Positions 21,802-33,074 of a stretch of DNA of 64,000 nt are shown piece after piece. The notes under the pieces were generated by a model. That model was not told the DNA's origin, did no database searches, and saw only the letters and a program-made list of their open reading frames with translations. Positions within the stretch are counted from its first letter, which is position 1. Every line of letters starts with the position of its first letter. Source of the stretch: Channallabes apus (lineage: Eukaryota > Chordata > Actinopteri > Siluriformes > Clariidae); assembly GCA_030522415.1 (NCBI GenBank), contig CM060131.1:13005703-13069702 (forward strand), given 5' to 3'. Position numbers and translations under genes: made by a program.

Positions 21802-24138
21802 GATGGGACGCAGACTGGGACATGTTTAGAAACAGCTCCGATGATGACGTCAGCGTGTTTACGGAAGCGGTTGTGGGATTTATTGAAAAGCTGGCAGACG
21901 ATACGGTAGAGAAAAAGACTATCAGAACGTTTCCCAACCAGAAGCCGTGGGTGGATAAAACCATCCGCGATGCTCTGAGATCTCGCACAGCTGCCTACAA
22001 CACGGGACTTGCATCGGGGGACATGGAACCGTACAAGGCTGCGTCATATAACGTCCGGAAGGCGGTGAAAGAGGCGAAGCAGCGCTACGGGAGAAAACTA
22101 GAGTCACAGCTCCAACAGAGTGACTCTAGGAGCCTGTGGCAGGGACTAAGGACAATAACGGACTATAAAGCACCAACATCCGGTATGACAAACGCGGACG
22201 CGACTCTGGCAGACGAGCTGAACACATTTTACGCTCGCTTCGAGGCTGCAGCTAAAGACGCTAGCAATGCTAATGCTAACGGCGCTAATGCTAACGGCGC
22301 TAATGCTAGCGGCGCTAACGGCTGCAGACAGGAAGACACAGTCAGCACCGGGAACGCGCTCATCATCTCCGAGCACGACGTGAGGAGAGCCTTCAAGAGA
22401 GTGAACACCAGGAAAGCAGCAGGCCCAGACGGCATCTCAGGTCGTATCCTCAGAGCCTGCGCAGACCAGCTAGCACCTGTGTTCACTGAGATATTCAACA
22501 TCTCTTTATCTCAGTCGGTGATCCCCACATGCTTCAAAGAGTCCATTATTGTTCCTGTTCCAAAGAAACCACATCCTGCTTCTCTCAATGACTATCGCCC
22601 TGTAGCTCTCACCTCAGTAGTGATGAAGTGCTTTGAACGCCTTATCAGAGACTTCATCATTTCTTCACTACCCGACACACTGGACCCACTACAGTTTGCA
22701 TACCGTCAGAACCGCTCCACAGACGATGCAATCTCTCATCTCCTCCACACATCACTCACTCACCTGGACACTAGGAAAGGGAATTATGTTAAAATGCTCT
22801 TCATCGACTACAGCTCTGCTTTTAACACAATAATTCCTTCCACACTCACCACCAAGCTGGAGCACCTGGGACTGAGCTCATCTATATGTCAGTGGATCTC
22901 CAATTTTCTGACTGGCAGACCACAGGCAGTAAGGATGGGTGGACATGTCTCAGCTACACTCACTCTCAGCACTGGAGCCCCCCAGGGTTGTGTTCTGAGC
23001 CCCCTGCTGTACTCTTTGTACACCCACGACTGCGTGGCCACTACCAACTCCACCTCCATCATCAAGTTTGCTGACGACACCGTCGTGGTCGGACTGATCA
23101 CCAACAATGATGAGTCGGACTACCTAGAGGAGATTGGAAATCTGGAGAACTGGTGCCAGAGGAACAATCTCCTCCTGAACGTCAGTAAGACAAAGGAGCT
23201 GATAGTGGACTTTAGTACAAAGCAGGAGAGGAACTACCAGACCCCCGTCATCAACAGGAGCCCAGTGGAGAGAGTGGACAGCTTCAGATACCTCGGTGTT
23301 CACATCACGCAGGACCTATCATGGTCCTGTCACATCAACACCGTGGTGAAAAAAGCCCGGCAGCGTCTCTACCACCTCAGACGCTTGAGAGACTTTAGAC
23401 TGCCCTCCAAGGTGCTCAGGAACTTCTACTCCTGCACCATAGAGAGCATCCTGACGGGAAACATCACGACCTGGTTCGGGAACAGCACCATGCAGGACAG
23501 ACGAGCTCTACAGAGGGTGGTGCGATCAGCCGAGCGCATCATCCGCACTGAGCTCCCTGACCTGCACTCCATCTACAGCAAGCGGTGCTGGACTAAGGCC
23601 AGGAAGATCATGAAGGACCTCAGTCACCCCAGTAATGGACTGTTCTCTTTGTTGCGGTCTGGGAAGAGATTCCGCTCCCTAAAGGCCAACACAGAGAGAC
23701 TGAGGAGGAGCTTCTTCCCGCAGGCGATAAGGTCTCTCAATCACACCTCCACACAGGACTAATAACATCTTTTAAGCTCACAACACTGACTGGACAATCA
23801 TGGACACATTCATACACACTTGCACTAAATACTCATACATCTGGACAATTGCACATGTCACCTTTCATGCATATTTGCACAACCACGGACACTTTAATAC
23901 CATATTTCTATATTTTTGCAATATTTTATTATGCCCTTATGCACAGTTAATTTTACAAATTTTACTAGTTAAAATTATTTCTTAGTATTTCCTTTTTATT
24001 GATTATTTATTTTACGTACAAGATTTTATTTTCTTATTTTCTTTCTTTTTAAGGTCACTGGCGGTCGTATAAAAGCATTTCACTGCATATTATACTGTGT
24101 ATGATTGTGTATGTGACTAATAAAATTTGAATTTGATT
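21802..24138 (+). mobile_element. 5'-truncated CR1/L2-group LINE inserted in Tc1
   Basis: The insertion is bounded by a short direct repeat TGATGG (21796-21801 and 24139-24144), reading as a 6-bp target duplication in the Tc1 transposase gene. It contains the reverse-transcriptase part of ORF2, a 3' untranslated region and an AATTTGAATTTGATTTG-type tail. The endonuclease and ORF1 are absent, as usual for incomplete reverse transcription. A short piece of the same 3' end appears at 54968-55033, so the family is present more than once. Assignment within the CR1/L2/Rex1 group is not certain. Confidence 0.88.
21804..23762 (+). CDS. LINE reverse transcriptase, 5'-truncated but open
   Basis: About 652 codons are open without a stop. 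Order of parts: a linker with an Ala/Asn/Gly repeat (22262-22322), then reverse-transcriptase motifs KAAGPDGISG, NDYRPVALTSVVMKCFERL, LFIDYSSAFNTI, GAPQGCVLSPLL and the catalytic FADDT (23067-23081). A thumb and C-terminal region with WFGNSTMQDRRALQRVVRSA follow. The upstream Tc1 frame reads into this one, so an ATG at 21663 opens a 699-codon chimeric frame. Its first nine codons come from the wrong Tc1 frame, codons about 10-46 are transposase, and the rest is LINE. Without its endonuclease the LINE is not autonomous. Expression as a fusion protein is speculative. Confidence 0.85.
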   Translation, partial: WDADWDMFRNSSDDDVSVFTEAVVGFIEKLADDTVEKKTIRTFPNQKPWVDKTIRDALRSRTAAYNTGLASGDMEPYKAASYNVRKAVKEAKQRYGRKLESQLQQSDSRSLWQGLRTITDYKAPTSGMTNADATLADELNTFYARFEAAAKDASNANANGANANGANASGANGCRQEDTVSTGNALIISEHDVRRAFKRVNTRKAAGPDGISGRILRACADQLAPVFTEIFNISLSQSVIPTCFKESIIVPVPKKPHPASLNDYRPVALTSVVMKCFERLIRDFIISSLPDTLDPLQFAYRQNRSTDDAISHLLHTSLTHLDTRKGNYVKMLFIDYSSAFNTIIPSTLTTKLEHLGLSSSICQWISNFLTGRPQAVRMGGHVSATLTLSTGAPQGCVLSPLLYSLYTHDCVATTNSTSIIKFADDTVVVGLITNNDESDYLEEIGNLENWCQRNNLLLNVSKTKELIVDFSTKQERNYQTPVINRSPVERVDSFRYLGVHITQDLSWSCHINTVVKKARQRLYHLRRLRDFRLPSKVLRNFYSCTIESILTGNITTWFGNSTMQDRRALQRVVRSAERIIRTELPDLHSIYSKRCWTKARKIMKDLSHPSNGLFSLLRSGKRFRSLKANTERLRRSFFPQAIRSLNHTSTQD

Positions 24139-24696
24139 TGATGGTCTGGGGTGCCATGTCAGATGCTGGTATCAGCTGGTATCTAGCTATCAGGAGATTT
24201 TGGAGCACTTCATGCTTCTATCTGCTGATGACCTGGCACCTGCTCACAGTGCCAAAACCACTGGTAAATGGTTTACTGACCATGGTATTACTGTGCTCAA
24301 TTGGCCTGCCAACTCTCCTGACCTGAACCCCATAGAGAATCTGTGGGATATTGTGAAGAGAAAGTTGAGAGACACAAGACAAGAATCTGCAAAAGGATTC
24401 CCGACCAAGTATTGAGCGCAGAACTGAACATAATTATTTGAAGGTTGACTTTTTTTGTATTCAAAACACTTTTCTTTTATTGGTCGGATGAAATATGCTA
24501 ATTTTTTGAGGGATTTTGGATTTTCATGAGCTGTATGCCACAATCATCAATATTAAAATAATAAAAGGCTTGAACTACTTCAGTTGTGTGTAATGAATCT
24601 AAAATATATGAAAGTCTAATGTTTATCAGTACATTACAGAAAATAATGAACTTTATCACAATATGCTAATTTTTTGAGAAGGACCTGTATTTATTT

Positions 24697-24805
24697 CCAT
24701 TTTACAAAAGTGGTAAGACCTGGGGCAGAACATGCAAACTTCATGCACACAGACCCAATGGCGGTAATCAAACCTTGACCCTTGAAGGTCCAAGGCAACA
24801 GGGCT
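24697..24805 (-). repeat. Mermaid-type SINE fragment
   Basis: GAACATGCAAACTTCATGCA, ATCAAACCTTGACCCTTGAA and GGTCCAAGGCAACAGGGCTA are the complemented, diverged head and B-box region of the SINE. Confidence 0.7.
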
Positions 24806-25839
24806 AACAATAAGGATTATAGACTTGTTATAAAAAACAATGTTGTTATTGGCGTGAACTGTAAACCAAATGTAAAAGAGCTCAGTATGTTAGATAGTTA
24901 GCTACAGTAGATCACTTTTAATCTCATCTTGCCAAGTGCACTCAAATGACAAGCTTAAAAAAAGAACCAGAGAAATCTGCAAGATAGAGACCAAGCTGGA
25001 TCTGATACATTGTCCAGGTAACCATCAATCACTTTGGTGCGCTAACCAATCTGTTCATTTCATAATTCATAATTACCTGCCAGTCAATTCTGTAAAATTG
25101 GACAGGTGGAATTGTGCTGTTCCTATCCTTCCCACATGAGGTGTCGCTCAGTCATGAGATTGTGTCAGTGACAGTGTAAACACTTATGTTTAGATTTGAT
25201 AATCAAAGCACTTTTGTGTTGTCTTAGACTGAAAAGTAACAAGTCTGTATTTAAAAGTACATTTTACTCCCTACATAAATTTTACATAAAAAAATTTACT
25301 GAATAGACGTATATAGTATCACATGCCATAAATACTCTAGTAAAACACAGATACACAAAAAAAAAATAAACCTTAAGTACAGTAACATAGTAGTAGTAAA
25401 ATTCAACTTTGCATAGTTTTGAAAATAAACTCAGGTGTCAATGCTTTGTAAAAGTGCTGGTGCTTTGTAAAGTTTCCCAGCATGGCAAAGTCTTTACAGC
25501 ATAGTGTACACTTTCTATTTCCTGGGCAAAACTAAAAAGTTGAAAAAGTGAAATAAACTAACCTGGTAATGTCTGGTTAATGTTTATTTAACAGCATTCA
25601 ATTTTCTTATATACTCTTGTTGTCAGGTGTGGTTATTAATGGCTGAAACATTGAGACCATCTGCAAACTCTGTGCTGTAAGGAGAATAACATGCTGAATA
25701 TAGTTGTGTGATACTGTATTACCCCAACATCTCTTTAAAGTTACTGTATAGTCAGTTACATATTCAATTCACAAAACTTTTGTTACAACAATCAAACTTA
25801 GAAAAAGTTGTTTTTCAAACAACTTACATTTTACTCTAT
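24806..25839. other. Unassigned DNA, possible hAT MITE relic
   Basis: No gene was seen. Words such as TAAAAGTACATTTTACTCCC and TTAAGTACAGTAACATAGTA at 25230-25400 resemble the AAGTA-rich hAT MITE ends elsewhere in the window, but no termini are clear. Confidence 0.4.
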
Positions 25840-26240
25840 TTATAATTCAACCCCAAAACCCCAGATGTTTATAGTCTAAGAGGGCTCTTTTCGAAGCTAA
25901 AATCCTAAAGTGAAATAAGTGGAAATAAGCAAAATATTTTTTTGGCTACATAACACCAGGAGGAATGTAACAGTATTTTCATCCCTGATAATTACAATAA
26001 CTGTTTGTCTATCACTAGCTCAACGCCCGTTCCACCAGTTTCGGAAGGATATGTATTGGTGGAGCAAAGTAACTGGTTAAATAAACAAACTAAGCATATT
26101 ATCGGTTGATAATGAATGATGTTGGTAGACTTTTGGATAAAAGTGATATTTTTGGCATTCCGTTTTATGACCTTATCATATCAATGCTGATATCCAGTAC
26201 AACAGCATGACCTCAAGTGTAAAATTATTTAAACAGCATA
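25840..26240. repeat. Unclassified dispersed repeat, copy 2
   Basis: It shares CAACCCCAAAACCCCAGATG near 25849 and, further on, GGAAGGATATGTATTGG and CTGGTTAAATAAACAAAC with the interrupted copy at 12048-13020. It is uninterrupted here. No coding frame or terminal structure was found. Confidence 0.5.
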
Positions 26241-28929
26241 ATAAATAAAACATATAGCAATAATATACATACAGTATTAATAAACGTATAAGGTCAGAAA
26301 TATAAGCACATTGAATCAAAGCTTTAACCCACATGCTTTTCTGGATACTTGTGGTCTGAATTGTAGGGAAATTAATGTGTAAAACCCCAAGATTTAAAAA
26401 AATTTAAATGTCACTGTAAGGATGCAGACCAATATACAGTAAGGAGGAGTGGACCAGCATTCCTCAAGCCATCAAGTGGTTACAGCCATGTTGAGTTTTA
26501 GAAAGGTGCCAATAGTTTCCATTGTTTTAAAATCAAATTAAATGAGGCGTATAATGCCTGGTCAGGTTTGCACATTCTCACTGCTGATGGACAGCTGCAT
26601 TATATCTTGAAATATTGCTTACTGTATTTGGTGCTATCAATTAATGAAAAAAAAAATACATCAACAGTGATCAAGACAAACGGTAAGGTAATGTCAATAA
26701 TTATGGGAAATCAAGATCACACCAATCCATTGTTAATTAATTTCCTGTTAACAGCATGCCCCAAAGTGTTTTATTCCTCTTACAGCACACCAATTTACAT
26801 TACAGTGTATATTAATTAAAGCATGCAATATCATAGATTTTTCTGCATTTATAGTTGTGAAACAGAATAGCAGTCCTAGCAGCTATTAATGTTCATCTCT
26901 CTCTCGCTCTCTCTTACATACTCGCTCTCTTTTAAAGCTAATAAGGTATACAAATACAGCTTGCTGAGAAATACCAAAGTTATCTGTCCTGAAGTCTTTA
27001 ATATGGAAGGAAATGTACTTTCTGTTGCAAAACACTGACCCTGGAGACTCCGTCCCTGAAATGTTACATAAACCTTCCCTTAGAGAAAGCTTTGCCATGT
27101 CAATGACACACTTTTTCTATTTGTTAAATAACAGCATTTATGATTAGGTATAGATTATGATTCTGTGAATGAGCTGTTACCATGGAAACTAGACTGTAAT
27201 GTATTAAAACAAGTGCATTAATGTTAGCTTGATTTATGAATTGTGCCTGTTATGGAATATTAACCAACATCTTCTGACCAAGCTTATTTAAAATGTAGTA
27301 CTGCTGACCAACCTTTATCATTAGAACTGTCCTAACATTATATAAACGCAGTATGTAAAGGACATATTTATTTGTTCTGCTGAAATTTAGGAGAGGCTTT
27401 GCTGACTCCTTTTGTTTTACAGTTTGACCTGAAACATTCCACATAATAACCAGTGCATTATTGACTGTGTACTTTTTTTTTTAAAGGCATCCAGCATATA
27501 AAGGCCTTGACTTCAAAAGAGCTACATAAAAAAAATAATAATAATAAAAAGAGAAAAAGAATATGCCTCCTAGAACAGCCAAGCAGCTCTGTGAATATAA
27601 AAATAAATTGCATAAATTGTTTCTCCCTGGGTTTAGATATTTCTACTTTGCCATGGTCGAGCTGGCTTCGTTTGTTGGGTAATGATATATGGAACTTAAA
27701 ACTGAACTATAAAACCGAATGGGAAAGGGGTGCTATTAAAATGGCACTGTAGGCCAAGAGAAGAGAAGAAAATGCAGAGAAATGCCAGAGTCCAATTGAT
27801 CCACTGCCCTATGCTGGTCAGAGAAAGAATAAGTGACTGAAAAAAGAAGGAGAGAATAAGAGGAAGAGAGAGAGAGAGTGAGAAAGAGCTGCGCAATGTC
27901 TCTGTAGTCATTATTCTATTTTAAGGGCATGCTTCGCCCTTTGAAGAACTGTAGCTTGAATATGGATATGTTGTGCTGCAAAAGCTTCGTAAACTTTGTG
28001 AAACTAACATAAAGCTTTATCAAATAAGATAATTTAAGTGTTTTTTTTTTTGTTTGTTTTGTTTGTTTTTTGGAGTTTGCAAGTGTTTTATATTAGCTGG
28101 CGCCTGGCTGACCAGTGCATTGCTAGCTCTTTGTACTTCTTTGGCAAAAAAGCTTTTATCATACTTTATAAACATTGCATAATTTGCTCTTCATTTGTTC
28201 TCTAATGTTCAGCGATTTGTACTTTCTGAGCATAAAAAATTGACTTTTTCGCTGTACTGCAAGCATTATTCTCCTTTTCAAGCCATGGCCTTGGGCTGCT
28301 TAGCTACAGCGTTTGCATATTTATGGCCAAACACAACCTTTCCTGAACATATTGTAAGGTCTAAACCTGATTAATTAGTTACTATTTCAGCATCTGCAAG
28401 TTTTACAGTGGTCCCTGGACACGTAATGCAAATTCTGGCACTTTTTTTTTGTTGTAACAAGAGATTTAGTAGAATTAAAGGGATGATTGTGTTTTGCAAT
28501 GACGATACGAAAACATTGATACTGTTTTACATTAAGGTTCCTGATCGATGTGCTTATTCTAAGACATTATTGTTTCTTTGGTATCAGTATATTAACAGTA
28601 TTTTCTATGGTCGTGTCATAAATAGAGAGAGTCGAGGGTGAAAGTACAGGCATGTTTATATTAGTAAACATAATCAATATGAAGCAAACCAACATCATAA
28701 CTGTAAGAATAGGTTTGAGGCATGTCATCAACATACGATGGCACAAATAGACAAAGACAAAAAAAACACATGGAATTCATATGGAATAAATTAACTAGCA
28801 ATTAACTTAATATAATGTTAATACAATGTACAATAAAGTTTATGATGTCTTGGTAACTGTGTATCATGACCCGAATGCAATGCAGCAGTACTGCTGCGTA
28901 TAATTGCAGTTATATACCAGTAAATTAGT
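26241..28929. other. Mostly unique DNA, possible regulatory blocks
   Basis: No gene was recognised. There is a short CT run near 26896-26930 and purine-rich DNA near 27840-27890. The block 28080-28335 is repeat-free, has balanced composition and contains TTTGCATATTTATGGCC. It looks like conserved noncoding DNA, which only alignment can show. Scattered frames of 70-83 codons have no known domain. Confidence 0.4.
27176..27189. promoter_or_regulatory. X-box (RFX) consensus-like palindrome
   Basis: GTTACCATGGAAAC fits the RFX-factor X-box pattern GTNRCC-NN-RGYAAC with one mismatch, in repeat-free sequence. It is only a motif match, and no gene start is evident nearby. Confidence 0.4.
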
Positions 28930-29331
28930 GACAGTATCTTGGGCACCAAATCTATGCCTGGACCAAAGGCCAGCCCATCTGATCTGTTTCCCACAGAAAA
29001 ACCGATGTATCACAAATTCCACAAGAGAAAGGTAGCTTACCATGTACAGTATGGGCCTTAGACAAAGGGTTTCAAGGTTGTTAAGTCAGCCTTTAAATTC
29101 CCCAGATCTCAATCTGATTGAGCATCCATGGAATGTCCAATGGACAAACAAGTCCTATCCATGCAGGCCCTACACCATAGCCCAAAGCACCCAAAGCATA
29201 CACTGTTAACATTCTGGTGCCATACACTACAGAACATTCCCAATGGTGAGCAGATATACCCTGGCAGCACAAGGGTGACCTACACACGATTTGGCGTAAT
29301 GTTTAGTTTTTAATGTTATGGCTGATCGGCA
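28930..29331 (+). mobile_element. Tc1-type transposon relic, 3' part
   Basis: CCCAGATCTCAATCTGATTG encodes the decayed SPDLN-L-IE box. Downstream, ACAAACAAGTCCTATCCATG and CTGGCAGCACAAGGGTGACC match the 3' coding end of a widespread fish Tc1-type family. The right terminus is GTTATGGCTGATCGGCATAT at about 29316. The same family appears at 33984-34489 on the other strand. Frames are broken. Confidence 0.75.
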
Positions 29332-29429
29332 TATAAGCAGAATATTAATTGTATGACTGATGATTACAGCTGATTAAATTGTTAAAGTTAGCAAATTACT
29401 GTTTAATTGCAGTGCTAAATGGCCACCAT

Positions 29430-29672
29430 TGAGCCACTGACCTTCCAATCAGTAACCCAGACTCTTTACTGTTAGAGCCACTACTGGACCTACTGCCCGT
29501 AACTTTGGGAGCGTAGTGTGTTGTAGCCCAACACTGAAAGAAATGACCATTACCGCACCAAAGTTAGAGTTAGTAGGCACAGTGTTGGCTCACATGCTCA
29601 ACAGAGGCAAGACCTGACCTTTCCATCAGTAACCCAGAGCCTTAACCATTTGAGCCACCACTGCTCCCACAA
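29430..29672 (-). repeat. Two tRNA-derived SINE heads, degraded
   Basis: Read on the minus strand, 29672-29615 gives GCAGTGGTGGCTCAAATGGT with GGGTTACTGATGGAAAGGTC, the A and B box region of a tRNA-derived SINE. The stretch 29495-29430 gives a second, similar head. The family is probably the one at the right edge of the window. Confidence 0.65.
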
Positions 29673-31310
29673 CTCCTAACTTTGGGGTGTTGGGGTGCAT
29701 CACATTACCCCATCATTGACTAGTTTCCTATAACAGTGCAACATAAACATCTACTTAGCAGCTTAAATAACACATTTATGTGGGCTTGATATTGAGGAAT
29801 CACTAAATAGTCAAGTAGATGAAATAGAAAATAATTATGATTTTTATTATTATTATTAATAGTATCACTTTGTTAATATGTCTGGATTAAAGTTTATCGA
29901 AGATGAACTAATGAACAAATAATGACGATAATGATTATGAAGGTGTTGAGTTTTTCACTCTTGTCTAAACCAAAAATTATAATTGAATAATCATATATTT
30001 GATTTATTGATCTTTCTGCTAACATGACATACTTACACATACAGTAGTTATTGTATTTGACATAGATACTGTATATGGCATGCTTTTACTGTATAACTAT
30101 ATAAAAATATAAAGATATATGACTAACTAACCTCCACCTGCCTGAGCCATTATACTGTATTTCCTTTGAGTCTCCAACATGGTTGTTTTGACCCAGGATC
30201 TTCCAGTGTCCCTCGGGACTCTTCTTTGTATTAGCGCCCAGGTGGAACACTGAACTTTCCTTAAATGCCCAAACTGCTGCGTCACTGGTTGTGTTCCAAA
30301 GAAGTCTGCTTCTGCTACACCTCCTTAAACAAGCAACTTTTTAGAACTCATGTTCTCTAAAACTGTTTTCACTTGACTCTTAATGATTCTTAGATCTTGT
30401 CCTATTTGTAATAGCATGAGAATGTGTTTTTGATTTCTCTAGAGTAGATGCGTGAATAACTTCTAAATGTTGTACTGTAAGTCTATCTGATACTTAACCC
30501 CCTAACCTACAAACTGTTAACGGGTTCTCACTTTTATAACATTAGCTTATTTTGTAGCATTGCTTCTTTTGTAGTCACTGCATGATACGCCTTAGGTTCT
30601 GTAAATATAAAAAACAATGTAAGAGGTTAATGCGATTTTTATTTCCTTGTTTATTTGTTGTTTTTTTTATGTCTTTTGTCAAGCTGTTTGCCAGCAATTT
30701 GACATATTGTGAAAAGCAGAGAACTTCGTTATATACTAAACATGCAGGGAATAATTTTTTTCAATCCATAAAATTATTTATACTACCTTCTATTGCTGCA
30801 TGTCCCTTCTGCGGTGACGGCATGGCCACCTGCACAGGCTTTTATAGCAGTCCCAATGCCGGTTATTGGGTGATGCCCTCGGGCAGGCAATCAGTGTAAA
30901 TGCTGGACACCTGGCCACACCTCTTTATAAGTTCTACGAACGTTTGACTCCTTATACAGACATACGTAGTCAGTTTGCAGTTTCATTAAATATAATAATG
31001 TTTTAAAAGATTATATCAAGTAGGACAGGCATATTTGAGGATTTATTTAAACTACAGACCCTCAAGTCTTAAAGGGACAGTTCAGGCATTTTCAAGTTAA
31101 TACAAAATTGAAATTAATATAAGGTCACCCTGAACATGAATACAATGTACAAAGTATTTGGGGTCAAATTCCACAACCCTTGTTCCATGGAACAGTGCAT
31201 TCCAAAGTTCAGCTGAGACTCATATGAAACTTCTGCAGTTTCACTAAGCAACAGATACACCCAGCCCTGGGATATATCCATAGTTTCTGTGGCAGTTACT
31301 TACAGGGTCG
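29673..31310. other. Unassigned non-coding DNA
   Basis: No gene was recognised. A 105-codon frame at 30582-30899 has no domain I know. Confidence 0.45.
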
Positions 31311-31318
31311 GGCTGCCA

Positions 31319-31400
31319 GTTCAACATCCGATTGCATCTGAGCACTTGGGGTGATGGACCTTGCTCAAGGATCCAACAGTGTCAGCCTCATGGTGTCGTG
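31319..31400 (-). repeat. tRNA-SINE body fragment
   Basis: ATCTGAGCACTTGGGGTGAT and CCTTGCTCAAGGATCCAACA are a diverged copy of the body seen at 32205-32345. Confidence 0.5.
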
Positions 31401-31813
31401 GTACTGTACGAACCTCCTGTTCAGCATGCCAACACCAATCACTATAGTCATATACCTACCTACTGTATAATCTGCCAAAAGTAAACCTATTGATTACTGT
31501 ATGTACCTCAATTTTGAGTTACAGTAAGACAGCAAAATGCATTTATCACTTTCAATTATTAGACTGATGGTGATAAAGTAAAGAAAACCCAAAAGTTAGT
31601 TAGCAGTTCATGTCTTTAACCTGAAGAAGGCTATGTTTTGTTCCCTTCCAGCTTACACAAGCATTTCCAACACTTTATCTTCTATTACTGTACGGTACTT
31701 CTGCTCTTGATTCCATAATCCACATACAGTCCTTCCAAGCACCAACGGGCCTCATCTTGCAGTTCTGATTGCATCTCAGGAGACTCCATTTAACAGAAAG
31801 AGAAAGACAGAAG

Positions 31814-31816
<3 letters not shown>

Positions 31817-31862
<46 letters not shown>
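31817..31862. repeat. (GA)n microsatellite
   Basis: About 22 perfect GA units. Confidence 0.95.
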
Positions 31863-31865
<3 letters not shown>

Positions 31866-32204
31866 AGTGACAAGAAAATGAGTGTTTGTAGCTGACAAAA
31901 CCTTATAGCTGTGATAACGGACACCAACTTGCTTTTCATAATTTGCTAATGGCTGTGATATCAGACAGAAGTAAAAATATGTCAGGATACATTATTATTA
32001 GAAAATAATCAGCTATGAGGTGGTTGAGCTGCTTCATCATGTTAGGCAACATTACACCAGCCTGTCATTGAGAATTCAAATGTAAAATCACGTCCTGTAG
32101 TGTTTTATTTTTTTAAGTGATGCATAGTTAAACCATACAGATACAGGTTGTCCCAAATCACTTTTAGAATTTTATTTTTTTTTTGCCAGAAAGAAGCAGA
32201 TAAT

Positions 32205-32345
32205 TTGACATCACATTAGCATTTATGGGATTTGGCAGACACCCTTATCCAGAGAGATTTACATTTCATCTCATCATACATCTGAGCAGTTGGGGGTTAA
32301 GGGCCTTGATCAAGGGCCCAACAGTGGCAATTTGGTGGCTGTTGG
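32205..32345 (-). repeat. V-SINE-like element, 3' body
   Basis: Complemented, it reads TTGCCACTGTTGGGCCCTTG ... AAGGCCCTTAACCCCCAACT ... and ends with CTGGATAAGGGTGTCTGCCA. That is the well-known body and L2-like 3' end of fish tRNA-derived SINEs. The tRNA head is missing or truncated at about 32345. Confidence 0.75.
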
Positions 32346-32356
32346 GTTTTAACGTG

Positions 32357-32735
32357 CACTGTAAAAAATAAATTGTACATTTTACGGTAAAAAAAAAAAA
32401 AAGGGCAGCTGTGGTTAAAACCAGCAGCTGTGGCAACCATGATTCTGGTTGGTAACCACCAAAATCAACCTTTGTTAATAGAGTTTAAAAATCAGAAAGT
32501 TTAGTAAAATATAAACTGATGCTTCATAATATTAGTAACAAATACGTTCTCTGAGAGTTTCATATTTTCACATTTTTTAACTGTTAAATTTAAGGTCTTA
32601 CTCTGTAAAACTAATTACAGTAATTACATTTTCACTGTAAATTCTACGGTTATCCCAAGTTTTGTGAAATACGGTTTTATTCTGTAGCATTTATACAGTA
32701 TTTTACTGATAAAATTACGAAAAGAATTTACAGTG
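32357..32735. mobile_element. CACTG-ended MITE
   Basis: It begins CACTGTAAAAAATAAATTG and ends, complemented, CACTGTAAATTCTTTTCG. TG dinucleotides on both sides may be a 2-bp duplication. The CACTG ends and short duplication fit the CACTA/EnSpm-like group. It encodes no protein. Confidence 0.6.
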
Positions 32736-32959
32736 TGGGACCATCTGAGACCACTGAGCACATGGTGTAAGATTATGTTTGGGTAGGAACAGGGTTAGCA
32801 TTCCTACATTTCTGCCAAAATTCTGCTTTGTTATTCTTGTCAGTTCAGATGTTATGTGTGATATAACAACAATAACAAATGGACTATACTGTATAAAACC
32901 ACAGAAGTTATTCTGTTGTCCATTTAAAAATCAGTTGGTAAACCAATTCATATTGACCT

Positions 32960-33074
<115 letters not shown>

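Larger units (their letters stand above)
21362..24415 (+). pseudogene. Tc1 transposase, deleted and interrupted
   Basis: The frame opening at 21362 begins MGKTADLTAVQKAI and carries the paired helix-turn-helix region (SERIGCSQSAVSRHL, then a GRKR-type basic linker). About codon 109, at roughly 21688, a deletion shifts the frame. Transposase sequence resumes in another frame at KFCMSFGNQGARVWR. The LINE interrupts it at 21801. After 24139 it continues with VWGAM, then, after further deletions, DLAPAHSAKTTGKW and SPDLNPIENLWDI, which keeps the catalytic Glu, and ends near 24415. The stretches expected to hold the first two catalytic Asp residues are missing, so no active enzyme can result. Confidence 0.85.
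21033..24687 (+). mobile_element. Tc1-like transposon split by a LINE
   Basis: Terminal inverted repeats of roughly 200 bp start with CAGGTCCTTC and include ATTAGCATAT motifs at both the outer and inner edge of each arm, an IR/DR layout. The left arm is about 21033-21240 and the right arm about 24480-24687. TA dinucleotides at 21031-21032 and 24688-24689 are the target duplication. Without the 2.3-kb LINE (21802-24138) the element would be about 1.3 kb, and it also has internal deletions. The arms remain very similar to each other. Confidence 0.93.

Noticed and set aside
30582..30899. 105-codon frame as a small gene
   Set aside because: Hydrophobic AT-rich start and no similarity I can recognise; no promoter or splice support.
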